Below, one piece after another: positions 45,696-54,201 of a DNA stretch of 64,000 nucleotides. Within the stretch, counting starts at the first letter, position 1; the number at the start of each line of letters is the position of its first letter. Location: the NCBI RefSeq assembly GCF_029835735.1, contig NZ_JAOEAL010000001.1, positions 3,100,001 through 3,164,000 on the forward strand, written 5' to 3'. The notes beneath the pieces were generated by a model, which was not told the origin of the DNA, did no database searches, and saw nothing but the letters and a program-made list of their open reading frames with translations. A program made the translations under genes and the position numbers. The stretch is from Shewanella sp. GD04112 (GTDB lineage: Bacteria; Pseudomonadota; Gammaproteobacteria; Enterobacterales; Shewanellaceae).

Positions 45696-45927
45696 TCGCC
45701 TTTTCCACCTCTATGATGTCTGCCAGGTCTCTGCGCATACAAAGCTTACTGCCACGAATATCCAACTCTAAACCAGAGCCCATAGGCGCTCTGCGGATCA
45801 ACGAAAATCGTGTATTTGGGGTGATGCCCATGGATAATAATTTACGCTTCACTGTCTGCGGCAGATCTAAACGCCCGATTTCAGAAATAATGCCACGGTC
45901 ACCGGGACTGAGTTCGCTTAACTTCAT
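45688..45927 (-). CDS. feoA: Ferrous iron transport accessory protein FeoA
   Basis: 79 residues, SH3-like FeoA fold: MKLSELSPGDRGIISEIG, then KRKLLSMGITPNTRFSLIRRAPMGSGLELDIRGSKLCMRRDLADIIEVE. It supports FeoB activity. It is the first gene of feoAB and is divergent from mtrD across a 426-base gap. Confidence 0.96.
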   Translation of the reverse strand: MKLSELSPGDRGIISEIGRLDLPQTVKRKLLSMGITPNTRFSLIRRAPMGSGLELDIRGSKLCMRRDLADIIEVEKAND

Positions 45928-46000
45928 TACCTATTTCACCTTGTAACAGCTTCAGCTTGAAAAACTGCGCCCATTGTAACTGAGCGATGGCTCTAATAAC

Positions 46001-46014
46001 TTTACCTAGATCAA
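46001..46014 (-). promoter_or_regulatory. Candidate FNR/EtrA site upstream of feoAB
   Basis: On the minus strand TTGATCTAGGTAAA matches TTGAT-N4-ATCAA at 8 of 10 positions. It lies 74 bases before the feoA start. Anaerobic FNR control of feoAB is known in E. coli; here it is inferred from the motif only. Confidence 0.4.
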
Positions 46015-46179
46015 GCTTTATGACTGGTAACGATAATAGTTTTCAATTGTGTTGAGTATTATGTGACAAAAATCTCAATGAATAAACGCCTGACCAAAAA
46101 TAAAAATCCCCATAAAGGCACATCACTCTTCGCAAGTTAGAGTAAAAGTCAATGAGCTGTAAACGAGTGCCTCACAAAC

Positions 46180-46205
46180 CAAAGTGAGAACAAGATCACA
46201 CTTTG
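46180..46205 (+). promoter_or_regulatory. Candidate CRP site upstream of mtrDEF
   Basis: AAGTGAGAACAAGATCACACTTT contains TGAGA-N6-TCACA, 9 of 10 positions of the CRP consensus TGTGA-N6-TCACA, with AT-rich flanks. It lies about 150 bases before the mtrD start. In Shewanella, CRP is the main activator of anaerobic respiration genes. Confidence 0.5.
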
Positions 46206-46353
46206 TTATTTATCACTAACAAAATCATCCTTCTTTACTGTCAATGACCACAAAAATGTTACGCGATTGTCGCAAATTTGTTCTAGTATTAATCAGCTAA
46301 ATTAGTGATGTCGAAAGCTTGAAAAATAACAAATAAAACGCACTCGGGAATAG

Positions 46354-47319
46354 ATGAACATGGATATTGGGTTTAAGTTCAAAAGCATAACTCAGGTTAT
46401 GCTTGTTGTGATGTTATCGATACTCAGCCTTTCAACGTTAGCGACACCTTGGGATGACAAGCCGCCCGAGGAGGTCGTCGCGACTTTGGACAAAAAATTT
46501 GCCGAAGGTAAGTACTCGGCCAAAGGGGCTGACACTTGCCTGATGTGCCATAAGAAAAGTGCCACTGTGATGGCCATTTTTGATGGTGTACATGGTAATC
46601 CTAATGTCAAAGATTCCCCTATGGCCGACTTACAGTGTGAGGCTTGCCACGGCCCGCTCGGTAATCATAACAAGGGGGGCAAAGAGCCGATGATCACCTT
46701 CGGCCAGAATTCCCCCGTTCCCGCGCAAAAACAAAACAGTGTCTGCATGAGTTGCCATAACGATGATCAACGCATCGCGTGGAAAGGCAATCACCATGAC
46801 AATGCTGATATTCCCTGCAGTAGCTGCCACCAAGTACACGTAGCAAAAGACCCTATCAGCGACAAAGCCAACGAAGTGGCGATTTGTACCCAATGCCATA
46901 CCCAGCAAAAAGCGGATATGCACAAACGCTCATCCCATCCATTGCAATGGCAACAAATGGTCTGTAGCGATTGCCACAATCCCCATGGCAGTTTAAATGA
47001 TGCCAGTCTGAAGCAAATGAGCGTCAACGAAAACTGTTACAGCTGCCACGCCGAAAAACGCGGTCCTAAATTGTGGGAACATGCGCCAGTCACCGATAAT
47101 TGCGCGAACTGTCATAACCCCCACGGCAGCGTCAACGAATCCATGCTTATCAGCAAACCGCCACAGTTATGCCAACAGTGCCACGCCTCCGATGGCCACA
47201 GCAGTAATGCTTACTTTGGTAATCAAACCAATGCCTTCACCTCGGGTAATTCCTGTATGAATTGCCATGGACAAGTGCATGGTTCAAACCATCCATCCGG
47301 CAAGTTGCTCCAGAGATAA
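46354..47319 (+). CDS. mtrD: MtrD, periplasmic decaheme c-type cytochrome (MtrA paralogue)
   Basis: 321 residues with a signal peptide (cleavage near LSTLA-TPWDD). Ten CXXCH heme sites were counted, from CLMCH at residue about 62 to CMNCH near the end. The sequence follows MtrA of this window almost segment by segment (LDKKFAEGKYSAKGADTCLMCHKKS; SNHPSGKLLQR at the C-terminus). It should sit inside the MtrE barrel and carry electrons from periplasmic carriers to MtrF. It is the first gene of mtrDEF; the mtrE start lies 13 bases after its stop. Confidence 0.95.
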   Translation: MNMDIGFKFKSITQVMLVVMLSILSLSTLATPWDDKPPEEVVATLDKKFAEGKYSAKGADTCLMCHKKSATVMAIFDGVHGNPNVKDSPMADLQCEACHGPLGNHNKGGKEPMITFGQNSPVPAQKQNSVCMSCHNDDQRIAWKGNHHDNADIPCSSCHQVHVAKDPISDKANEVAICTQCHTQQKADMHKRSSHPLQWQQMVCSDCHNPHGSLNDASLKQMSVNENCYSCHAEKRGPKLWEHAPVTDNCANCHNPHGSVNESMLISKPPQLCQQCHASDGHSSNAYFGNQTNAFTSGNSCMNCHGQVHGSNHPSGKLLQR

Positions 47320-47332
47320 CAAGGGAATGATC

Positions 47333-49471
47333 ATGCAAATAATGAACATATCGACTCCTAAAGCTTGTTTCTCACTCACATTACTGGCTTGGGCGATTAG
47401 TGGCGTACTCAACACAGCCCATGCTGAGGGATATGAAATCCAAAAAGCAAATCGCAGTGGCGTAAAAAGTGAGGCATGGAGCTGCAAGCAATGCCAGCCC
47501 AAAACAGGGCGCCAAGGTAACGTCAGCGCCACCCTCGCCTACAATGACGGTGAAGACAGCCGTTTTGGTAATCGCACTGGCACGGATAAAGATGGCATGG
47601 TCGGTGCCGTGGGCGCCGATATGCAATATCAGGCAGAGAGTGGTTACCAAACTCGGCTAGAGGCCGATAAATTGGGATTTGACACAGGTTCAGCCAAGCT
47701 CACCACAGGCCAACCCGGGCACTATCAAATCCAATTGGGTTATAAAGGTCTCGCCAATTACCAATATAATCAGCTAAAGAGCCCTTATCTCACCGATAAC
47801 GATAAGATGCTCTTGCCTGATAATTGGGTAGAGGGAGCAACAACCCAATCCATGCCGCTACTGCAATCGAGTTTAATCGAGCAGGACTTAAGCATTACGC
47901 GGGATAGATTCAACCTCGGCGGTTACTATGCTGGCCATATTTCATCGAGCAGCCGCTACAAAGCCTCGGTAAACTACCAACATGAAAACCGTAGCGGCGC
48001 GAAAAAAACCAGCGCAAATATTCTCACTAACAGTGTGATGTTGGCGCAGCCAATCGATGACAGCACAGATGAAATCGATGCCAGAGTCTATTTTGGCGGC
48101 GCAGGCTGGCAAGCGGGCATAAACAGCCAGATAAGCCAATACAAGAATGATCATCAGGGACTGCTATGGCAATCGGCCTATACACCCACATTTGGTGCGG
48201 CCTACTTTGGGCAAAATGCCGTCGACCCAGATAACAAGGCCTATCGGATCGCAGCCGAGGCCAGTGGTGGCCAAAATGGCCATAACATCCTTATGCACGC
48301 GGGTATCAGCAAAATGTCGCAGGATGAGGCTTTTCTTCCCGCGACCATTAATGGCCCCTCCCCTGTACTGCCAACTGATAATCTGGATGCCCAAGTGGAC
48401 ATCCTAGATATGGTGCTTAAGTATTCAGGACGCATCACACAGGATTTGAGTGTTCAAGCAAGTTATAACTATCAAGACAGGGAAAACAAAACGGCTCAAC
48501 TGGATTTCCCGCAGGTTGTGACCGACAGCTTTCATCAAGGCACAGAACAAAATCGCCTCTACGATAAACGCAGCAAACAATTCGACCTTAAAGGAAAATA
48601 CCGCTTAACCCCGTCTGCCTATGCTGAGGCGGGATATAGTCGTGATGAAGTCATCTATTCTGAACTAGACAGGCAATCCGTTGACGAATCGGGGCTGTTT
48701 GCCAAACTCAGCTACCGTTATTCGCCCGCTTGGTCAGCTTGGTTAAAAGGAGAAGCATTAGACCGCAATGGCAGTGAATACAATCCAGTGACCAGCACCC
48801 AAAGTCCAAGCAACCCTTGGCTACGTAAATCCTACCTCGCGGACAGGAAACGTCAAAAAATCACCCTACACACAGATTATCAAAGTGATATCGGCTTATC
48901 TGTAGGCGCGAGTTTACACAGCATCGACGATGACTATGACCACACCTTGGTCGGGCTCACCCAAGTCTCTTATCTTGGCTATGACGTATCCACACAATAT
49001 TTGATTAGCGATAATTTAAGTGTTAACGCCTATCTCAACCAAGACTGGCGCGATTCCGATCAGGCCGGAAGCAATCGTTTCTCAACCCCAGATTGGTACA
49101 GCACCTCTGAAGAGAAATCAACCCTGATTGGCGCGGGTATCGCCTATCAAAACCTGTTGGATAATCGTTTAGATCTTGGCTTGGATTACAGCTACTCCGA
49201 TGGACAAAGCGACACCGAAGTCACCTACGGTATCAACAGTCCCTACGGCGACTATTACAGTCGCAAGCACAATATTAACGCCTACGCCAAATATAAGCTG
49301 GCCGACAGTATGTCGCTACGCTTCGATTGGTTGTTCGAGAAATATCAAGATGCAAACTGGCAAAACCAAAACACCACTTGGGACACAGTCCCCAATGTGC
49401 TCAGTTTTGGCGATATCAGCCACGACTACAATGCTCATTACTTAGGTTTGACCTTAAGCTACCAAATGTAA
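47333..49471 (+). CDS. mtrE: MtrE, outer-membrane beta-barrel of the MtrDEF conduit (MtrB paralogue)
   Basis: 712 residues from ATG 47333, placed 7 bases after AAGGG; ATG 47327 is possible, and the open frame reaches back into mtrD without being coding. A signal peptide ends near NTAHA-EGYEI. A CxxC motif (WSCKQCQP), shared with MtrB (WSCKGC), follows soon after. The rest is alternating beta strands with a terminal ...YLGLTLSYQM strand. The DMSO-reductase MtrB/PioB barrel family forms a 28-strand sheath around the decaheme. It shows clear full-length resemblance to MtrB here. Confidence 0.93.
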   Translation: MQIMNISTPKACFSLTLLAWAISGVLNTAHAEGYEIQKANRSGVKSEAWSCKQCQPKTGRQGNVSATLAYNDGEDSRFGNRTGTDKDGMVGAVGADMQYQAESGYQTRLEADKLGFDTGSAKLTTGQPGHYQIQLGYKGLANYQYNQLKSPYLTDNDKMLLPDNWVEGATTQSMPLLQSSLIEQDLSITRDRFNLGGYYAGHISSSSRYKASVNYQHENRSGAKKTSANILTNSVMLAQPIDDSTDEIDARVYFGGAGWQAGINSQISQYKNDHQGLLWQSAYTPTFGAAYFGQNAVDPDNKAYRIAAEASGGQNGHNILMHAGISKMSQDEAFLPATINGPSPVLPTDNLDAQVDILDMVLKYSGRITQDLSVQASYNYQDRENKTAQLDFPQVVTDSFHQGTEQNRLYDKRSKQFDLKGKYRLTPSAYAEAGYSRDEVIYSELDRQSVDESGLFAKLSYRYSPAWSAWLKGEALDRNGSEYNPVTSTQSPSNPWLRKSYLADRKRQKITLHTDYQSDIGLSVGASLHSIDDDYDHTLVGLTQVSYLGYDVSTQYLISDNLSVNAYLNQDWRDSDQAGSNRFSTPDWYSTSEEKSTLIGAGIAYQNLLDNRLDLGLDYSYSDGQSDTEVTYGINSPYGDYYSRKHNINAYAKYKLADSMSLRFDWLFEKYQDANWQNQNTTWDTVPNVLSFGDISHDYNAHYLGLTLSYQM

Positions 49472-49506
49472 CTTAGGCACTGACAGCGTATTCCAAGGAT
49501 AGAAAT

Positions 49507-51426
49507 ATGAACAAGTTTGCAAGATTTAGCACACAATTCAGTCTGTTGCTGGCCTTAACCACCCTACTTACCGCCTGTGGTGGCAGTGACGGTAACGATG
49601 GCTCACCCGGTGAGCCAGGTAAACCACCCGCGATGACGATCACTAGCCTAAACATCATGGTCGATAAAGTCGCCGTGACCGACGGCATCGCTCAAGTCGA
49701 TTATCAGGTGAGCAACCAAGACGATGAAGCCGTAGTCGGTATTCCCTCGGCAACCTTCATTGCGGCGCAATTACTGCCTCAGGGCGCGACAGGTGCGGGT
49801 AATAGCAGTGAGTGGCAACATTTTACCTCTGAAACGTGCGCAGCTTCTTGCCCTGGCACGTTTGTCGACCATAAAAACGGCCATTACAGCTATCGTTTTA
49901 GTGCCACATTTAACGGCATGAATGGTGTGAGCTTCCTTAACGATGCAACCCAACGAATCGTCATTAAACTCGGCGGAGATGCATTAGCCGATGGCACCGC
50001 GCTCCCCATTACCAATCAACACTACGATTGGCAAACCTCGGGCAATACCCTCGCTTACACTCGTAACTTAATCACTATTGAAACCTGTAATAGCTGTCAC
50101 AGTAATTTGGCTTTCCATGGTGGACGTTACAACCAAGTTGAAACTTGCGTAACTTGTCATAACAGTAAAAAAGTCAGTGATCCTGCAGATATTTTCCCGC
50201 AAATGATCCACAGCAAACACTTAGCGGGTTTCCCTCAATCCATCAGTAATTGCCAGACTTGCCACGTTGATAATCCTGATTTAGCCGAAGCTCAAAACTG
50301 GCATAGAGTCCCCACCATGGAAGCCTGTGGTGCCTGCCATACCCAAATTAACTTCCCTGCGGGCCAAGGTCATCCTGCACAAGCAGATAACAGCAATTGT
50401 GTTGCCTGCCATAATGCCGATTGGACCGCCAGCGTACACGGTAATAAAGATCAAACAGCCGCGTTAGCCCAGTTTAGTCCGAGCATCAGTAGCGCAAGCA
50501 TGGATGCCAATGGCACAGTGACAGTTGCCGTGACGCTGAGCAATCCATCCACTGGTACTGTATACAGTGATAGCGCAGATAAGCTCAAATTTATCAGCGA
50601 CCTAAGGGTCTATGCTAACTGGGGAACCAGTTTCGATTACAGTACTCGCTCCGCGCGTTCAATTCGTCTACCCGAGTCCACACCAGTCTCTGGCAGCAAC
50701 GGCACTTACACTTATACCATTTCGGGTCTCACGATTCCGGCAGGAACTGAATCGGACCACGGCGGCTTAGCGATTCAAGGTCGAGTTTGCGCCAAAGATA
50801 AAGTATTAGTGGATTGCAGCACTGAACTTGCCGAAGTTCTGGTTATCAAGGCAAGCCATAGTTACTTTGACATGTCAGCCTTAAGTGCCACCGGCAGACG
50901 CGAGGTCATTAGCAATGCCAACTGTGCTAGCTGCCACGGCGATCAACAACTGAATATTCATGGGGCACGCAACGATTTAGCGGGCCAATGCCAGCTATGC
51001 CACAACCCGAATATGCAGGCCGATGCGACAGCGGCAAATCCCTCCATTACCTCCTTTGACTTTAAGCAGTTAATTCATGGGATCCATACCAGCCAATTTG
51101 CAGGTTTTGAAGACCTCAACTACCCAGGCAAAATCGGTAATTGTGCTCAATGCCATATCAAAGATGCTGCGGGAGTTTCAACGGCTGCCCTCCCCTTAAA
51201 CGCGGCAGTTCAACCACTTGCACTGAACAACGGTACCTTTACCAGCCCAATAGCTGCGGTGTGCAGTAACTGTCACTCAAGTGATACCACCCGCAACCAT
51301 ATGATGCAGCAAGGCGCGGTATTTGCGGGAACAAAAGCCGACGCCACCGCAGTCACAGAAACCTGTGCTTTCTGCCACGGACAAGGCGCTGTCGCCGACG
51401 TTTTAAAAGTGCACCCTATTAAATAA
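49507..51426 (+). CDS. mtrF: MtrF, outer-surface decaheme lipoprotein cytochrome
   Basis: 639 residues. Lipobox LLTAC (Cys about residue 24) is followed by a Gly/Asp/Pro-rich tether (GGSDGNDGSPGEPGKPP). Ten CXXCH sites fall in two pentaheme groups (CNSCH, CVTCH, CQTCH, CGACH, CVACH; then CASCH, CQLCH, CAQCH, CSNCH, CAFCH), each after a Greek-key beta domain, as in the MtrF crystal structure. ETCAASCPGTF supplies an extra Cys pair in domain I. It is the surface terminus of the MtrDEF conduit, reducing extracellular metals or flavins. It lies 35 bases after mtrE. Confidence 0.96.
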   Translation: MNKFARFSTQFSLLLALTTLLTACGGSDGNDGSPGEPGKPPAMTITSLNIMVDKVAVTDGIAQVDYQVSNQDDEAVVGIPSATFIAAQLLPQGATGAGNSSEWQHFTSETCAASCPGTFVDHKNGHYSYRFSATFNGMNGVSFLNDATQRIVIKLGGDALADGTALPITNQHYDWQTSGNTLAYTRNLITIETCNSCHSNLAFHGGRYNQVETCVTCHNSKKVSDPADIFPQMIHSKHLAGFPQSISNCQTCHVDNPDLAEAQNWHRVPTMEACGACHTQINFPAGQGHPAQADNSNCVACHNADWTASVHGNKDQTAALAQFSPSISSASMDANGTVTVAVTLSNPSTGTVYSDSADKLKFISDLRVYANWGTSFDYSTRSARSIRLPESTPVSGSNGTYTYTISGLTIPAGTESDHGGLAIQGRVCAKDKVLVDCSTELAEVLVIKASHSYFDMSALSATGRREVISNANCASCHGDQQLNIHGARNDLAGQCQLCHNPNMQADATAANPSITSFDFKQLIHGIHTSQFAGFEDLNYPGKIGNCAQCHIKDAAGVSTAALPLNAAVQPLALNNGTFTSPIAAVCSNCHSSDTTRNHMMQQGAVFAGTKADATAVTETCAFCHGQGAVADVLKVHPIK

Positions 51427-51435
51427 CCCTATGAT

Positions 51436-51454
51436 GCAGGCCGAAAAGGCCTGC
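51436..51454 (+). other. GC-rich hairpin after mtrF without U-run
   Basis: GCAGGCC-GAAAA-GGCCTGC forms a perfect 7-base-pair stem 9 bases after the mtrF stop. No T-run follows, so it is not a classical terminator. It could stabilise the mtrF mRNA 3' end or mark partial termination before omcA. Confidence 0.6.
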
Positions 51455-51504
51455 TACTGCAAATATAAAAGGAACTCATACTATGCAGTCATCTACCCCT
51501 AAAG

Positions 51505-51529
51505 AAATAGTCAGATCTCAATCACATTA
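51505..51529 (+). promoter_or_regulatory. Candidate CRP operator of omcA
   Basis: AAATAGTCAGATC followed by TCAATCACATT resembles AAATGTGATCTAGATCACATTT. The same arrangement AAATAG-N2-AGATC-N2-A-N-TCACA occurs upstream of mtrC. The centre near 51518 places a possible start of transcription near 51560 if it acts as a class II site, and a GATAAA -10 candidate is at 51546-51551. Confidence 0.6.
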
Positions 51530-51564
51530 CCCGCTTAAAGTGACTGATAAATACCAATGACTTA

Positions 51565-51668
51565 GTTAGCCTTACAGGTGGGATCTAATTCCACACATTA
51601 AATGCGGTTAATGAGATTTATTCTTATTTGCTAAGCGCTTAATGATGATTAAAACTATTGCAGGGAAA
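51565..51668 (+). other. Structured 5' leader of omcA
   Basis: In order: GTTAGCCTT at 51565-51573; hairpin TGGGAT-CTA-ATTCCA at 51579-51593; a long-range stem in which CATTAA and GCG (51596-51601, 51604-51606) pair with CGCTTAATG (51636-51644); then TGCAGGGAAA at 51659-51668 as the ribosome site. The same elements in the same order precede mtrC. Confidence 0.55.
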
Positions 51669-51672
51669 TATC

Positions 51673-53868
51673 ATGATGAAACGGTTCAATTTCAATACCG
51701 CAACAAAAGCGATGTTGGGTGCCGGTTTACTTTCACTTCTTCTCACTGGTTGCGGTGGCAGTGATGGTAAAGATGGTGAAGACGGTAAACCAGGCGTTGT
51801 TGGTGTTAATATCGACGCAACCTCAACGTTAAAAGCGAAATTCACAAATGCCACTGTTGATGCTGGCAAAGTCACCGTTGATTTTACATTGGAAAATGCC
51901 AATGGTGTGGCCGTACTCGGCTTAACGAAAGATCACGATTTACGATTCGGTATTGCTCAGCTCACCCATGTGACTGAAGCAACGGACGATCCAGCTAAAC
52001 CAGCGGATCGCGGCTATCAATGGCAAGCCTATATCAATGCCAAAAAAGAGCCAGGCACTGTTCCATCAGGTGTCGATAACCTAAATCCATCGGCCCAATA
52101 CCAAGCCAACGTGGAAGCGGCAAATAAATGCGACACTTGCTTAGTTGACCACGGTGACGGTAGCTATAGCTACACCTATCAGGCCAACATTGCCAATGTA
52201 ACTGAGCCACTCACAGTCACTTACAGTGCCGATGCGACTCAACGCGCCACAATGGAGCTGGATTTACCACAGGTTGTGGCCAACGCCCATTTCGATTGGC
52301 AACCGTCTACAGGCAAAACTGAAGGCATTCAAACCCGCAATGTGGTTTCTATTCAAGCCTGTTACACCTGTCACCAACCAGAAAGCTTAGAGCTGCATGG
52401 TGGTCGTCGTATTGATCTTGAAAACTGTGCCTCTTGCCACACTGCAACTTCTGGCGACCCAGAATCAGGCAATAGCATTGAATTCACTTACATGATCCAC
52501 GCTATCCACAAAGGTGGTGAGCGTCATACCTTCGATGAGACAGGCGCAGAAGTTCCAGCACCTTATAAGATTGTCGGTTACGGTGGTTCGTTACACGACT
52601 ACGGTAAAGTGACTTTCCCATTAAAACCTGCCGCGGACTGTTCAGCATGTCACGTTGAAGGTGCGGGAGCGCCTGCGAATGCTGACCTCTTCAAAGCCGA
52701 TTTAAGCAATCAAGCTTGTATTGGTTGTCATACCGAAAAACCATCTTCTCACCACAGCAGCACTAATTGTATGTCTTGCCACAATGCCACCGAGCCTTAC
52801 GGCGGTACTGGCAGCGCGGCTAAGCGCCATGGTGATGTACTGAAAGCCTATTCTGATACTCAAGCAATGGGCATCAAGTTCAGCAATGTGGGTGTGAATG
52901 ACACAGGTAAGATTACCTTTGATGTTCAAGTGGTTGATAAAGATGGCAACGCTATCGATAAAACATTTGTAAACCAAGGCTCACGCGTAGTTGTGGCATG
53001 GGATTCTGATAAAGATTACCCAAGCTATGCTGATGCCTCTTACAGCAACCGTCGTATCGCACTGAGCGATGGCACTTACAACGAAGCGACCAAAACCTAC
53101 ACGTTAACTGGCACTAAGTTCAACCTGCCAGCGGACGCTAACGGTAAAACCTTTGAACTCTGGTCAGCATTAGAAGTGTGTTTCAATAATGGTGGTTACG
53201 GTGTTGCCGAGGTAGTTCTAACTAACTGTGCAGACGATACCGTACGTAAAGTGCCAGTGAAAGAAGCCCCATACCACTTTGTCTGGAAAGACAATGGTGT
53301 AGATAGCGCAGCGTCTCCAGCTAGCCGTCGTCCTATTGTTGACACTTCAAATTGTCAAGGCTGTCACAATCAGCAAGTTCTGCATTACGATAACGGCGTG
53401 AACTGCCAGACTTGTCATACCCCAGACAAAGCACTTAAAGAGACGGTTCGAAATTCAGGTAAGTTCGATCAAGCAACCAGCTTTGCCTGGAAAGCCCATG
53501 AAGCAGAAGGTCACTATCTGAAATATGCTGGCGTTCAATCAGGCACTGTTCTTAAGAGCGATTGTGCAACTTGCCACGTCGAAAAAAGCGGTGTCGTCAC
53601 AGGCATTGAACTTGGCCGAGCTCCCAAGCGTACATGGATTTATCCAAACTCAGCAACCTATGATAAAGCGGGTGTTTGGGTATCTTCAGATGCGGGTGCA
53701 TGTTTAAGCTGTCACCAGAAGTATCTCTCTGATGCGGCTAAGTCTCACATTGAAGCTAACGGCGGTATCTTAGATGGAGTCGATGCTGCGGATGTTCAAA
53801 CCCGTGCGTCTGAAGGCTGTGCAACTTGCCATACTCCTACTCAATTAATGAAAGCTCACGGTAACTAA
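51673..53868 (+). CDS. omcA: OmcA, outer-surface decaheme lipoprotein cytochrome
   Basis: 731 residues from ATG 51673 (second ATG at 51676; AGGGA 8 bases upstream). Lipobox LLTGC is followed by GGSDGKDGEDGKPG. Ten CXXCH motifs run CYTCH, CASCH, CSACH, CIGCH, CMSCH, then CQGCH, CQTCH, CATCH, CLSCH, CATCH, with an extra non-heme CDTC. The N- and C-terminal thirds read like MR-1 OmcA from memory; the middle beta domain (about residues 380-520) is more divergent. It accepts electrons from MtrC and reduces mineral Fe(III), Mn(IV) and flavins at the cell surface. A strong terminator follows. Confidence 0.96.
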   Translation: MMKRFNFNTATKAMLGAGLLSLLLTGCGGSDGKDGEDGKPGVVGVNIDATSTLKAKFTNATVDAGKVTVDFTLENANGVAVLGLTKDHDLRFGIAQLTHVTEATDDPAKPADRGYQWQAYINAKKEPGTVPSGVDNLNPSAQYQANVEAANKCDTCLVDHGDGSYSYTYQANIANVTEPLTVTYSADATQRATMELDLPQVVANAHFDWQPSTGKTEGIQTRNVVSIQACYTCHQPESLELHGGRRIDLENCASCHTATSGDPESGNSIEFTYMIHAIHKGGERHTFDETGAEVPAPYKIVGYGGSLHDYGKVTFPLKPAADCSACHVEGAGAPANADLFKADLSNQACIGCHTEKPSSHHSSTNCMSCHNATEPYGGTGSAAKRHGDVLKAYSDTQAMGIKFSNVGVNDTGKITFDVQVVDKDGNAIDKTFVNQGSRVVVAWDSDKDYPSYADASYSNRRIALSDGTYNEATKTYTLTGTKFNLPADANGKTFELWSALEVCFNNGGYGVAEVVLTNCADDTVRKVPVKEAPYHFVWKDNGVDSAASPASRRPIVDTSNCQGCHNQQVLHYDNGVNCQTCHTPDKALKETVRNSGKFDQATSFAWKAHEAEGHYLKYAGVQSGTVLKSDCATCHVEKSGVVTGIELGRAPKRTWIYPNSATYDKAGVWVSSDAGACLSCHQKYLSDAAKSHIEANGGILDGVDAADVQTRASEGCATCHTPTQLMKAHGN

Positions 53869-53903
53869 ATAAACCACCTCTTTAGCGATTAAAGAGACTG
53901 GAC

Positions 53904-53937
53904 AAAAAGAGAGAGGTAACCCCTCTCTCTTTTTTTA
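53904..53937 (+). terminator. Terminator of omcA
   Basis: AGAGAGAGG / CCTCTCTCT stem followed by TTTTTTT, 36 bases after the omcA stop. It makes omcA and mtrCAB separate transcription units. Confidence 0.92.
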
Positions 53938-54009
53938 TTTTCCTCCTCACTATCCGTCGTTTTTTTGATCTAAATTTGTTTTTCCCCTGTGGTTTAACTA
54001 CCTCTTTAG

Positions 54010-54034
54010 AAATAGAAAGATCCAAGTCACACAT
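54010..54034 (+). promoter_or_regulatory. Candidate CRP operator of mtrCAB
   Basis: AAATAGAAAGATC followed by CAAGTCACACATT shares 16 of its aligned positions with the omcA operator, including AAATAG, AGATC and TCACA. The distance from TCACA to the downstream GTTAGCCTT element is 39 bases, exactly as at omcA. CRP control of mtrC is established in S. oneidensis. Confidence 0.6.
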
Positions 54035-54069
54035 TAGCAAAGGCCTTGAAGATTTTAGGGGCATGTTAG

Positions 54070-54197
54070 GTTAGCCTTTCCTTGGGGAATTCTATTTCCA
54101 GCATCCACTTAAGTCGCCTTCGAGACCAAAGCACAGACAAAGAATCTGTCGGGCGAAGAAGATAAGCGCTTAAGTAATGCCAAACCTATGCAGGGAA
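54070..54197 (+). other. Structured 5' leader of mtrC
   Basis: GTTAGCCTT (54070-54078); hairpin GGGAAT-TCT-ATTTCC (54085-54099); a long-range stem in which ACTTAAG, CGC and CTTCG (54107-54122) pair with CGAAG, GCG and CTTAAGT (54154-54175), enclosing a small ACAGA/TCTGT hairpin; then TGCAGGGAAA as the ribosome site (54189-54198). Elements and order match the omcA leader. Confidence 0.55.
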
Positions 54198-54201
54198 AAA
54201 A

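Larger units (their letters stand above)
45928..46353. other. Regulatory region between feoA and mtrD
   Basis: A 426-base, AT-rich gap between divergent operons with no reading frame I trust. It holds an FNR-like site near 46001-46014 (feoA side) and a CRP-like site at 46180-46205 (mtrD side), described separately. A GATAAT-rich stretch at 46032-46045 faintly resembles half a Fur box. Confidence 0.7.
53938..54201. other. Promoter and leader region of mtrCAB
   Basis: Together with the omcA terminator this is a 333-base gap without a gene. It holds the CRP-like operator (54010-54034) and the structured leader (54070-54197) listed separately. I see no credible reading frame in it. Confidence 0.75.

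Noticed and set aside
51483..51560. A 25-codon frame (MQSSTPKEIVRSQSHYPLKV...) with an AAGGA site, between mtrF and omcA
   Set aside because: It covers the CRP-like operator and the likely -10 of omcA, so it would be translated only by read-through from mtrF. Nothing else supports it as a peptide gene.
53882..54064. A 60-codon minus-strand frame in the mtrC upstream region
   Set aside because: It is Lys/Arg-rich, runs through the omcA terminator and has no ribosome site.
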